Part shown: positions 1-7,328 of the stretch, piece by piece
Layout of the letters: the number at the start of each line of letters is the position of its first letter
Position numbering within the stretch: position 1 is the stretch's first letter
Assembly: GCA_043784465.1 (NCBI GenBank)
Contig: JAYVYJ010000002.1
Location: forward strand, 1 to 64,000
DNA: 64,000 nt
Direction: 5' to 3'
Origin: Roseiarcus sp043784465
Lineage (GTDB): Bacteria > Pseudomonadota > Alphaproteobacteria > Rhizobiales > Beijerinckiaceae
The notes under the pieces: model-generated
Told to the model about the DNA's origin: nothing
The model's database searches: none
What the model saw: the letters and a program-made list of their open reading frames with translations, nothing else
Program-made: the position numbers and the translations under genes

Positions 1-819
1 CGCGGTCTGGCGTATCAACTCGTCGAGGCGGCGGGCGCGGTTCCCCGGCGCGACGCCGAGGAATATATCCGGGCGCTTTACCGCGCCGAGCGCCGCGCCC
101 TGCGCGACCTCGGCGTGCGGTTCGGCGCGTTCACGATCTATGTCACGGACGTCGTCGCGCCCGAGACGCGCTGGCTGCGCGACATTTTCGCCGACCTCGC
201 CGCCCCTGACTGGCGCCCCCAGGGCAGCCTCGCGGCGCTGCCCCGCGCGACGATCCCTAAGGAGGCGCTGGCCTATCGTGGCCAGCGCGCTCTCGCCGGC
301 TGCGCCGCCGACATCGAAGCGCTGGAGCGGATTGGCGACATCGCGCGCGCCGCCGAGGCGGGCTTTCGCCTATCAAAAGAGACGCTCGACGCCCTCGGCT
401 GGAGCGCCGCTCAGGCCGAGCGGGTGCTGCGGGCCTTGAGCTTCATCCCGGCCGGCAAGGCGGAAGGCGGACTGTGGCGCCGGCGCGGCCCGCCCTCGAC
501 CCGCCCCGCCGCGCCAGTCGTCGAAGCCCCTCCGTCTCCCGGTCCGCAGGAGCCCTGCCGGATCGACGTGTGGCTGTGGCGCGCGCGCTTCTGCAAAACG
601 CGGGCGCTTGCCGCCAAGCGCGTCGCGGAGGGCGAGGTCCGCGTCGCCCGGTCGGGCGAACAGATCGTAGTGGACAAGCCCAGCCGCAACATCCGCCCCG
701 GCGACGTGCTGATTCTGGCGTTCGGCGGGCGCAACGCTCACCTGCGCGTCGAGGGAATCGGCGACCGGCGCGGGCCGTCGGCGGAAGCGCGCGTGCTTTA
801 CACGCGGCTGGACGCCTGA
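1..819 (+). CDS. Suv3-like RNA helicase C-terminus fused to S4 RNA-binding domain (partial, 5' end outside window)
   Basis: The frame is open from base 1, so this is the C-terminal 272 residues of a longer protein. The first ~110 visible residues, including LGVRFGAFTIYV, match the region after the helicase core of alphaproteobacterial Suv3/degradosome-type DEXH helicases. The last ~90 residues, beginning RIDVWLWRARFCKTR, are a typical S4 (Hsp15-like) RNA-binding domain, joined by a Pro/Ala-rich linker near residues 160-180. In many relatives I recall, the S4 protein is a separate downstream gene; here no stop separates the two. The expected role is RNA unwinding or ribosome-associated RNA handling in the cytoplasm, which is inferred from family. 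The helicase core motifs lie outside the window, so the helicase call rests on the C-terminal region only. Confidence 0.75.
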   Translation, partial: RGLAYQLVEAAGAVPRRDAEEYIRALYRAERRALRDLGVRFGAFTIYVTDVVAPETRWLRDIFADLAAPDWRPQGSLAALPRATIPKEALAYRGQRALAGCAADIEALERIGDIARAAEAGFRLSKETLDALGWSAAQAERVLRALSFIPAGKAEGGLWRRRGPPSTRPAAPVVEAPPSPGPQEPCRIDVWLWRARFCKTRALAAKRVAEGEVRVARSGEQIVVDKPSRNIRPGDVLILAFGGRNAHLRVEGIGDRRGPSAEARVLYTRLDA

Positions 820-872
820 ACTTGGCGGGGTCGGCTTTCGCGTGGTAGCAGGAGCGCGGGCGGGGATTCGCG

Positions 873-1094
873 ATGACCTGGAAAACTTGCGGCGCACTCC
901 TGATTCTCGCGTCGACATTGGCGGGATGCAGCCCCTATCCGCTGCCCGGCCCGCTTGCCTACGAGCGCTGCGGCAAGGACGGACATCTGGAATCCTATCC
1001 GCTCGCCCATGACGAGCGTAAAGCCTACGGCTGCAAGTCCGACACCGCCGGCTATCTCGAAGGCGCGGGTCAGGCCGACAAGCGCGGCAACTGA
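873..1094 (+). CDS. small lipoprotein of unknown function
   Basis: This is a 73-residue protein with a signal-peptide hydrophobic core (residues 6-16) ending in the lipobox LAGC, with the lipidated cysteine at residue 19. The mature part is about 55 residues, polar, and has two further cysteines (in RCGKDG and YGCKSD). A purine-rich stretch (GGCGGGGA) lies upstream of the ATG. I do not recognise a family. It is predicted to be anchored in the inner or outer membrane facing the periplasm. It lies 54 nt after the helicase gene and before a MaoC gene, with no evident functional link to either. Confidence 0.6.
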   Translation: MTWKTCGALLILASTLAGCSPYPLPGPLAYERCGKDGHLESYPLAHDERKAYGCKSDTAGYLEGAGQADKRGN

Positions 1095-1172
1095 GACTCC
1101 GACCTTCGTCACCTTTACGCGGGGCCACCGCGCGCTCTGACCTTAGAAAGAATCCCGGGAGGAAAGCCGCCG

Positions 1173-1631
1173 TTGAGCCGCGCGCCGTTTCAGACCCATT
1201 ATTTCGAGGACCTTGCGCTTGGCATGCGCGAGACGCTCTCCAAGACCGTGCTCAACGAGGATGTGATTGGCTTCGCGGAACTTTCGGGCGACCATAACCC
1301 GATCCATCTCTCGGAGCATTTCGCGCGCAAGACGCGGTTTGGCGAGCGCATCGTCCACGGGCTCTATACCGCAAGCCTGATTTCGGCGGTCATCGGCATG
1401 CGGCTGCCGGGGCCCGGCGCGGTCTATATTTCGCAGACGCTCAACTTTCGTGGTCCCGTCAAGATCGGCGACGTGGTCGAAGTTTCGGTCGAGGTGGCGG
1501 AACTGACCGAGAAGGGGCGCCGGGTGCGGCTGCTCTGCGCGTGCCGGGTCGGCGAAACGGTCGTGCTCGACGGCGAGGGCCTGTTGAGCGTGCCGCCGAC
1601 GCCGAAATGGAAGGCGGTGACGCAGGGTTAG
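1173..1631 (+). CDS. MaoC-family (R)-specific enoyl-CoA hydratase
   Basis: The 152-residue hot-dog-fold protein carries the hydratase-2 signature FAELSGDHNPIHL with the catalytic pair Asp40 and His45. Single-domain MaoC/PhaJ proteins of this size hydrate trans-2-enoyl-CoA to (R)-3-hydroxyacyl-CoA, linking beta-oxidation to PHA or fatty-acid synthesis. The start is TTG at 1173, preceded by a strong GGGAGGA Shine-Dalgarno sequence at 1157-1163; no ATG fits the conserved N-terminus. It appears to stand alone. The fold and active site are well supported; the exact acyl substrate cannot be read from sequence. Confidence 0.85.
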   Translation: MSRAPFQTHYFEDLALGMRETLSKTVLNEDVIGFAELSGDHNPIHLSEHFARKTRFGERIVHGLYTASLISAVIGMRLPGPGAVYISQTLNFRGPVKIGDVVEVSVEVAELTEKGRRVRLLCACRVGETVVLDGEGLLSVPPTPKWKAVTQG

Positions 1632-2089
1632 GACAGCACACGCGCCGCCTGCAGGCTGCCGACGATACGCGATATAGGCCAATCGGCGAACGCGCAGAAA
1701 GATGAAGCGTCGCAACGTCGGGCACCTTTAGGCGAAGCTCAAATCGATTCGGGGCCTTGGGCCATTTCCGCGCGCTCGATTCACGAAACGGCACCGATTT
1801 CCACTGAAATCGGGTGCGCAGAGGAACGTTTGAAGTCCAAAAGGAAGCGCTATCCACAGATAATGGGGAAAACCAGGGCACCTTACGGTGGAAGCCTTGC
1901 GCCCAACGGACGACTCACGGCACAAATGTTCAGTCGGACGGTGGGAAATAACCCAAAGCCGGCCCCCGGCAGAGAGGTGCTTGCAACGCCGCAATGCCGG
2001 GAATGACGCCGACCGGTTTGGAAGTCTCCAACAAGGCGACCTTTACCCATCATGAGGCCGGCGGCAATAGCCAAAAGGTCACATTACGT
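1632..2089. other. non-coding stretch with a palindrome
   Basis: There are 458 bases without a convincing gene. Open frames here lack family resemblance and good start sites. An imperfect palindrome lies at 1791-1817. A single near-match to a DnaA box (CTATCCACA, 1850-1858) is present but isolated. The stretch is less GC-rich than its surroundings and leads into a small HTH gene and two broken genes, so it may be part of an old insertion. Confidence 0.5.
1791..1817. repeat. imperfect inverted repeat
   Basis: GCACCGATTTC (1791-1801) pairs with GAAATCGGGTGC (1806-1817) around a 4-nt loop, with one bulged base. No T-run follows on either strand, so an intrinsic terminator is unlikely. It could be an extragenic palindromic repeat or an operator. 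Copy number in the genome is unknown. Confidence 0.5.
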
Positions 2090-2296
2090 ATGGCAAATGG
2101 GAAAAACGTTAACCCCCCGGGCGGACGGCGTCCCCCTGGACGGGGGCACTTGCGCCGATTGACGCCCAGCGAGGCGCAGGAAGCGATCCGGATGTACGCT
2201 GACGGCGAGCCCGTCGTGGACATCCAGTCGCGCTTTCGGATTGACGCACGGAGGCTCTACGAAGTTCTCCCGCCGGACATGCCGCGCCGACGCTGA
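2090..2296 (+). CDS. small helix-turn-helix (resolvase-type HTH) protein
   Basis: This is a 68-residue basic protein. After a Pro/Arg-rich N-terminus, residues ~28-60 (LTPSEAQEAIRMYADGEP, then VVDIQSRFRI and ARRLYEVLP) follow the pattern of the Hin/resolvase-type HTH domain. A start at 1994 is also in frame and would add 32 residues. I prefer ATG 2090 because an AAAAGG motif lies about 12 nt upstream and the added residues look non-coding. No catalytic domain is attached. The likely role is DNA binding, possibly a relic of a mobile element given the decayed neighbours. Confidence 0.45.
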   Translation: MANGKNVNPPGGRRPPGRGHLRRLTPSEAQEAIRMYADGEPVVDIQSRFRIDARRLYEVLPPDMPRRR

Positions 2297-2317
2297 TAGC
2301 CCAATAACGGATGCCGC

Positions 2318-2521
2318 CTAAGGGCGGCGTCTACAAAGTTCGACCTTCGCGCCGTCGGGCGTCTCGATCAGTTTGAAGTTCGGAACGACCGAGCTGCTCC
2401 ACGACTTCATTTATGCGCCGCAGAGCCGGCACGCGAAGCTGTCGCGGTCGCGGAATTGCAACTTGTGGGTCTCGCGTTCGTAAACGGTGCCGCAAGAGCA
2501 TTTCACGGTCGTTTTGGCCAT
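2318..2521 (-). pseudogene. zinc-ribbon-like small protein interrupted by an in-frame TAA
   Basis: Reading on the minus strand from ATG 2521, 36 codons give a protein starting MAKTTVKCSCGTVYERE and ending CRLCGA, with cysteine pairs C8/C10 and C31/C34 of a zinc-ribbon type. A TAA stop at 2413-2411 follows. The same frame continues directly with MKSWSSSVVPNFKLIETP and ends at TAG 2320-2318. The C-terminal part looks like the normal continuation of this small alphaproteobacterial family (as I recall it: CxxCG, then an SW.SS...F.LI motif). A single G-to-T change (GAA to TAA) would explain the stop. The start is 4 nt after the end of the neighbouring broken membrane-protein gene. The alternative is a functional 36-aa protein, which is less likely. 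Confidence 0.6.
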
Positions 2522-2525
2522 CCCG

Positions 2526-2755
2526 TCACGCTCCGAGGATGAAGTAGCCAATGAGATAGCCGAAGCCCTGCGAGATCAAAGACAAAACGAACACGGCCGC
2601 TAAATAGAATGCGACTCTGCTGGCGAACAGTCCCACTCCGACTTTCGCTTCGTTGTTGCGAAATAATTGCTTTCGCCTCATTAAAATGTCGCCGACTACC
2701 AACACCGCCGAGACCGACAGGACTGCAATCAGCGGGGAATGATTTTAACCGGCAT
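2526..2755 (-). pseudogene. small two-helix membrane protein with a frameshift near its start
   Basis: From ATG 2755 the reading begins MPVKIIPR and then hits TGA. In the +1 frame from 2732, 68 codons encode LIAVLSVSAVLVVGD, a basic loop (MRRKQLFRNN), then AFYLAAVFVLSLIS and GYLIGYFILG, ending at TGA 2528-2526. This gives membrane-spanning segments with positive charges placed as expected. Inserting one base after CCCCG would join the parts into a 76-residue protein. A GGGG motif precedes the ATG. The gene lies 4 nt before the zinc-ribbon pseudogene, suggesting one former operon. An internal GTG/TTG start is possible but would remove the first helix. Confidence 0.5.
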
Positions 2756-2966
2756 AGATACCCCAACAGAACGGCACGAACCTCAAGAAATACATCGGCC
2801 CCGCCACAGTTTGACCAAGCGACGAATATATAACAAACTTGTCTAATACGCTGAAGCTATTGCGGCGGTGCCGCGAAAACACTGTATAGATGCTAGCGTC
2901 TGCTCGAACCTTGCATAATATGACCCTATAGTTGATGTCTTCGCAAACCAGGGGAGTGCGCCGCCT

Positions 2967-3656
2967 TCAAAAAGAGGCCCGCGCCGTCAAGGGGAGATGA
3001 TCCGACGCGACCCGCGCGAGCGGCGAAACATGCACCGCCAGGTCCTGCACCAGACCGCCCGGCCAGCCTAGAATCCGGTCGAGCGCGAAAACCGGCCGGC
3101 GCGAGGGAAAGCTGCGCGGGGAGGCGGGGACGGGGAACGTCGATTCCAGCACGCTCAGCGACCCCGCGCGCCGCCCGCGCCATTCGTTGAAATCGCCCAT
3201 CAGGATCGTCGGCATCTCCGGCAATTCCCGATGCAGCCGCAGCAGCGCCGCCGCCTGATCGCGCCGCGAGCGCAGCAGCAGGCCCAGATGCGCGGCGATG
3301 ACACGGAACTCGCCGCCGCCGAAATCCAGTTCCGCCACCACCGCCCCGCGCGGCTCGAAGCCCGGCAGATGCAGGCGCAGCCGCCGGTAGGATTTGGGCT
3401 CGCCGCGCACCAGCAGCGCGTTGCCATGCCAGCCGTGGCCGTTCGGCTCGTCCGACTGCACCAGCAGCTGCATGCCGGTTTCTTTCAGGATCGCTTGCCG
3501 GTCGAGCAACCCGTCGCGCCGGCCAAAACGTTTGTCGACCTCCTGAAGCGCGATCAGGTCGGCGTCGAGTTCCTTGACGACGGCGAGGATGCGCTCGGGC
3601 CGGGTTTGTCCGTCCACGCCCCGGCATTTGTGGATGTTGTAGGAAGCGATCTTCAT
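2967..3656 (-). CDS. endonuclease/exonuclease/phosphatase family protein
   Basis: A 229-residue single-domain EEP protein. It shows the metal-binding N-terminal strand (MKIASYNIHKCRGVDG), the catalytic glutamate in ALQEVD, GDFNEW with the metal-binding Asp/Asn, and the terminal SDHLPL histidine motif. Such proteins hydrolyse phosphodiesters in nucleic acids or lipids. It starts 2 nt after the stop of the upstream PLD/cardiolipin synthase gene, so the two are almost certainly co-transcribed; EEP-PLD pairing suggests a role in phospholipid metabolism. The upstream in-frame extension was rejected because conservation begins at this ATG. The substrate is not determinable. Confidence 0.85.
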   Translation of the reverse strand: MKIASYNIHKCRGVDGQTRPERILAVVKELDADLIALQEVDKRFGRRDGLLDRQAILKETGMQLLVQSDEPNGHGWHGNALLVRGEPKSYRRLRLHLPGFEPRGAVVAELDFGGGEFRVIAAHLGLLLRSRRDQAAALLRLHRELPEMPTILMGDFNEWRGRRAGSLSVLESTFPVPASPRSFPSRRPVFALDRILGWPGGLVQDLAVHVSPLARVASDHLPLTARASF

Positions 3657-3658
3657 CG

Positions 3659-5059
3659 TCAAATATAGGGCAGCGCCAGCCGGATCGCCGCGTCGCGCAG
3701 CTTTACGGGGAGCGGACGGGCGTCGAGATCGGCCACCGTAAGGCGTCGGCCGCGTCCGACGTCGATGACGCGCTCCAGCTCGGCGGCGAGGTTGGCGTCG
3801 CGGAATTCGGCGGTGATCTCGAAATTGAGCCTGAGGCTGCGCGCGTCCCAGTTGGCGCTGCCGACCAGCGACCACGTGCCGTCGATGGTCATCAGTTTGG
3901 AATGATCGAAGGGAGGCGGCTTGAACCAGATGCGGCAGCCCGATTCCAGAATCGGGCGCACATGCGCCTGCGCCGCCCAGGCGACGAAGGGATGGTTGTT
4001 ATCCGCCGGCAGCACGATATCGACCTGCACGCCGCGCAGCGCCGCCAGCCGGAGCGCTGTGACGAGTTGCTCGTCAGGCAGGAAATAGGGCGTCGCCACG
4101 CGGATCGTGCGACGTGCGGAATTGACGGCGCATAGCAGCACCAGCGCCAGATGGTCGGTCTCCTGATCCGGCCCGGAGGGAATTGCGCGCGACAGTCCCG
4201 CGCCCTCGACGGCGGGCGCAGGCGGCGAGCGGGGCGGTCGCTTGCCGACCGCGAATTGCCAGTCATCGTCGAACACGCGTTCGATCTCGTTGACTAGCGC
4301 CCCCAGCACCTTGAAGTGATGATCGGCGACGGGCTTTGCGGGACGGCTCGCCATCACGTTCTCGTCGCCGATGTTGAGGCCGCCGATAAAGGCGAGGTCG
4401 CCGTCCACCGCGAGGATCTTCTTGTGCAGCCGCAGATTGAGGAACGTTATTTTCCACGGCCACAGGGAATGCATGAACCGCGCCGCCTCCACGCCCTCCG
4501 CCCGCAGCCGCTCATAGGCGGGCGAACGCAGGAAGCCGCCGCCGAAGCCGTCGATCAGCACATGCACCTCGACGCCGCGCCGTTTGGCCGCCGCAAGCGC
4601 GGCGATGAACTGTCGGCCCACGTCGTCGACGCGGAAGATGAAGGTCGCCAGCCGCACGCAGGTCCGCGCGCCTTCGATGGCCGCAAGCATTTGCGGATAG
4701 CCCGCGTCGCCGCAGTAGAGCACCGCCGCCACCTTGCCCGGGGTCGGAGGATGGCGGGTGACGGCGCCGATGGCGGTTTCGAGATCGGCCAGCGGATCGT
4801 CGGAACCGCCTTGGCGGCCCTGATAAACCGGGCGCGGATCGCCGCCCTTGCGGCGGCGCGCGCGTCGGCGCACGCGGTTGACGCCGAAAGCGAAATAAAG
4901 CAACGCGCCGACGAAGGGGGCCAGCCACGCTAGGCCGATCCAGCCTATCGACGCGGGCACGTCGCGCTTGCGAAGCAGCGTGTGGACGGTGACGAGACCC
5001 GCCGAGCAGATATGCGCGATCAGTTGCAGCGCGCCTTCCGGCGTCAGCCAGAGCGCCAT
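3659..5059 (-). CDS. phospholipase D family protein, cardiolipin synthase type
   Basis: A 466-residue protein with N-terminal hydrophobic segments (residues ~10-30 and 38-60), a basic stretch (RRRARRRKGG), then two PLD domains. The first HKD motif is H212-K-K-I-L-A-V-D followed by FIGGLN; the second is H386-SKLMTID followed by GSANWD. Both catalytic HxKxxxxD signatures are intact. This is the layout of bacterial ClsA-type cardiolipin synthases, which condense phosphatidylglycerol (or PG and PE) at the inner membrane. The start at ATG 5059 places the TM segments correctly; it lies 4 nt after the enoyl-CoA hydratase stop and 2 nt before the EEP gene, giving a three-gene operon. Confidence 0.87.
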   Translation of the reverse strand: MALWLTPEGALQLIAHICSAGLVTVHTLLRKRDVPASIGWIGLAWLAPFVGALLYFAFGVNRVRRRARRRKGGDPRPVYQGRQGGSDDPLADLETAIGAVTRHPPTPGKVAAVLYCGDAGYPQMLAAIEGARTCVRLATFIFRVDDVGRQFIAALAAAKRRGVEVHVLIDGFGGGFLRSPAYERLRAEGVEAARFMHSLWPWKITFLNLRLHKKILAVDGDLAFIGGLNIGDENVMASRPAKPVADHHFKVLGALVNEIERVFDDDWQFAVGKRPPRSPPAPAVEGAGLSRAIPSGPDQETDHLALVLLCAVNSARRTIRVATPYFLPDEQLVTALRLAALRGVQVDIVLPADNNHPFVAWAAQAHVRPILESGCRIWFKPPPFDHSKLMTIDGTWSLVGSANWDARSLRLNFEITAEFRDANLAAELERVIDVGRGRRLTVADLDARPLPVKLRDAAIRLALPYI

Positions 5060-5063
5060 CGCG

Positions 5064-5828
5064 TCAGGCTCCGAACCGGGGAGTGCGCTTCTCCGCAAAC
5101 GCCCGCCGCCCTTCGCGAAAGTCTGGCGACATCGCCGCCGTTTCGACCAACGCGCGCAAAGCCGCCGCTTCGCCGCGCCGGGCCGCGCGCACGGCCTTCT
5201 TGGCGCCGCGAATCGAAGCGTCGCTGAGCCCCGCGAGACTATGCCCGTAAGCTTCGACCTCGCGCGCAACGGCGGACGCGGGAGCCAGGCGAGTGACGAG
5301 GCCGATACGCAGCGCCTCGTCGGGGGGCACGCGGCGAGCGCTGAACAACAGGTCTTTGGCGACGGCGGGGCCGACGGCCTCCACCAGCATTCGCGTTTCG
5401 ACGGGGCCATAGAGCAGGCCGAGTTTTGCGGGAGGTATGGCGAGGTGGGCGTCCTCGGATGCAAACCGAAGGTCGCAGGCGAGTGCGACCGCGAGGCCTC
5501 CGCCGATAGCCGACCCCTCGATGCAGGCGAGCGTCGGCCGGTCGAGCGCAGCCAGCGCCTCCAGCCCCGCCTCGATGGCGCCCAGATACGCGCGCGCAGC
5601 GGGCAGGTCGGCGAAAGCGGCGTCGAACTCGGCGATGTCGGCGCCGGAGCAGAAATGTCCGCCAGCGCCTGCCACGATGACGGCGGCGATGTCGTCGCGC
5701 GACTCGATCTCGGCGCAGACCTCGACAAGCCCGCGCCACATCGCCGCGTTCATGGCGTTGCGTCGCTCGGGCCGGTTGAGCGTCAGGCGGGCGAGCGGGG
5801 CGTTAAGGCTGAGCGCGAGGTCCAGCAT
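5064..5828 (-). CDS. enoyl-CoA hydratase/isomerase (crotonase) family protein
   Basis: A 254-residue crotonase-fold protein. It shows the N-terminal strand LARLTLNRPERRNAMN, the first oxyanion-hole motif HFCSGADIAEF and the second, EGSAIGGGLAVALACD. The usual catalytic glutamate region after the second motif reads IPPAKLGLLYGP, lacking a clear PE pair, so a plain hydratase activity is uncertain; isomerase, hydrolase or lyase activity is possible. It is the first gene of an operon with the PLD and EEP genes (4-nt and 2-nt gaps). It is divergent from puuE. Confidence 0.82.
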   Translation of the reverse strand: MLDLALSLNAPLARLTLNRPERRNAMNAAMWRGLVEVCAEIESRDDIAAVIVAGAGGHFCSGADIAEFDAAFADLPAARAYLGAIEAGLEALAALDRPTLACIEGSAIGGGLAVALACDLRFASEDAHLAIPPAKLGLLYGPVETRMLVEAVGPAVAKDLLFSARRVPPDEALRIGLVTRLAPASAVAREVEAYGHSLAGLSDASIRGAKKAVRAARRGEAAALRALVETAAMSPDFREGRRAFAEKRTPRFGA

Positions 5829-5930
5829 GGGGCGTCCTTGAGTTCGAGCGGCTTGTGCCGCAAATGGCGGCTTGGAGCAAACCGGGCGGGCGCGGTAACG
5901 TCGGGGGCTAAACGTCCGCCGGAGACCCCG

Positions 5931-7328
5931 ATGAGCCAAGCTTACCCGCGCGACATGATCGGCTACGGCCGTAACGTCCCTTTCGCGGACTGGCCGGGCG
6001 GGGCGCGCGTCGCGCTCAATTTCGTCATCAATTACGAGGAGGGCGGCGAGAACAACATCCTGCACGGCGATGCGGCGTCGGAAGCGTTCCTGTCGGAGAT
6101 CGTCGGCGCGGCGCCCTGGCCGGGAATGCGCCACATGAACATGGAATCGATATACGAATACGGCTCCCGCGCCGGCTTCTGGCGGCTGCATCGCCTGTTT
6201 GTCGATCGCCAAATGCCCGTCACCGTCTATGGCGTCGCCACCGCGATGGCGCGCAATCAACCTGCCGTGGACGCGATGAACGAAGCCGGCTGGGAGATCG
6301 CCAGTCACGGGCTCAAATGGATCGACTACCGCGACATGGCCCGCGAGAAGGAGGCCGCCGACATCGCCGAGGCGATCCGCATCCACACGGAGGTCGCCGG
6401 GACGCGGCCGCTCGGCTTCTATCAGGGCCGCACGTCGATCAACACGATCCCGCTCGCCTGCGAGGAGGGCGGCTTCCTCTATTGCGCGGACAATTACGCC
6501 GACGACCTGCCCTATTATATCGAGGGGCCGCGCGGGCCGCAGTTGTTCGTGCCCTACACGCTCGACACCAACGACATGCGCTTCGCCACGCCGCAGGGGT
6601 TCAATTCGGGCGACCAGTTCTTCGCCTATCTGAAGGACGCGTTCGACCTGCTCTACGCCGAGGGCGAGACGGCGCCCAAGATGCTGTCCATCGGCCTGCA
6701 TTGCCGGTTGGTCGGGCGGCCCGGGCGGGCGGCGGCGCTGGCGCGATTTCTCGATTACGTGCGCGGGCACGACAAGGCGTGGGTCGCGACACGGCTCGAC
6801 ATCGCGCGCCACTGGATCGCCAAGCATGCGCCGCCCGGCGGATGGAAGCCGCCGCAACTGACGCGCACGTTGTTTGTCGAGCGGTTCGGCGGCGTCTACG
6901 AACATTCGCGCTGGGTGGCGGAGGCGGCCTACGACCGGGGGTTCGCGGACGGGGTGGCCGCCTCGATGGCGGCGGCCGTCGCTGCGGGAACCGACGCTCA
7001 GAAGCGCGCGTTGATCGACGCCCATCCCGATCTGGCGGGGCGTCTCGCGCGGGCGAAGCGGCTGACGGCGGATTCTACCAGAGAACAGGCAGGCGCCGGG
7101 CTCGATCAATTGACTGACGACGAGCGCGCGCAGTTTGCCGCGCTGAACGACGCTTACCGTGCGAAATTCGGCTTCCCCTTCATCATGGCGGTCAAGGATC
7201 GCTCCAAAGACGAAATTCTCGCCGCCTTCGCGCGCCGCCTGGAAAACGACGCGACGGTTGAAACCGCGACCGCGCTGGCCGAAATCGACCGCATAGCTTT
7301 GCTACGGTTAAACGTTGTGTCGCCGTGA
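5931..7328 (+). CDS. puuE: allantoinase PuuE fused to OHCU decarboxylase (UraD)
   Basis: The 465-residue protein has an N-terminal polysaccharide-deacetylase fold (residues ~1-305) with PuuE hallmarks (YPRDMIGYGRNVP, MNMESIYEYGSRAG, EIASHGLKWIDY, LHCRLVGRPGR). The C-terminal ~155 residues are an OHCU decarboxylase: LFVERFGGVYEHSRWVAEAA and the AHPDL motif with the catalytic histidine. It would convert allantoin to allantoate and OHCU to S-allantoin, two consecutive steps in urate breakdown taken in reverse domain order. The start ATG 5931 has GGAG 6 nt upstream. The stop overlaps the guaD start (GTGA). The hydroxyisourate hydrolase and urate oxidase are not in the window. Confidence 0.9.
   Translation: MSQAYPRDMIGYGRNVPFADWPGGARVALNFVINYEEGGENNILHGDAASEAFLSEIVGAAPWPGMRHMNMESIYEYGSRAGFWRLHRLFVDRQMPVTVYGVATAMARNQPAVDAMNEAGWEIASHGLKWIDYRDMAREKEAADIAEAIRIHTEVAGTRPLGFYQGRTSINTIPLACEEGGFLYCADNYADDLPYYIEGPRGPQLFVPYTLDTNDMRFATPQGFNSGDQFFAYLKDAFDLLYAEGETAPKMLSIGLHCRLVGRPGRAAALARFLDYVRGHDKAWVATRLDIARHWIAKHAPPGGWKPPQLTRTLFVERFGGVYEHSRWVAEAAYDRGFADGVAASMAAAVAAGTDAQKRALIDAHPDLAGRLARAKRLTADSTREQAGAGLDQLTDDERAQFAALNDAYRAKFGFPFIMAVKDRSKDEILAAFARRLENDATVETATALAEIDRIALLRLNVVSP

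Noticed and set aside
1850..1858. CTATCCACA, one mismatch from a DnaA box
   Set aside because: It is a single site, with no cluster, no AT-rich unwinding region and no dnaA/hemE neighbour, so it is not an origin.
2313..2328. GCCGCC/GGCGGC hairpin after the small HTH gene
   Set aside because: It is only 6 bp with no T-run, so it is too weak to call a terminator.
2503..2766. 87-codon minus-strand frame over the broken small genes
   Set aside because: Its product has no membrane or zinc-ribbon character; the other two frames carry the recognisable sequence.
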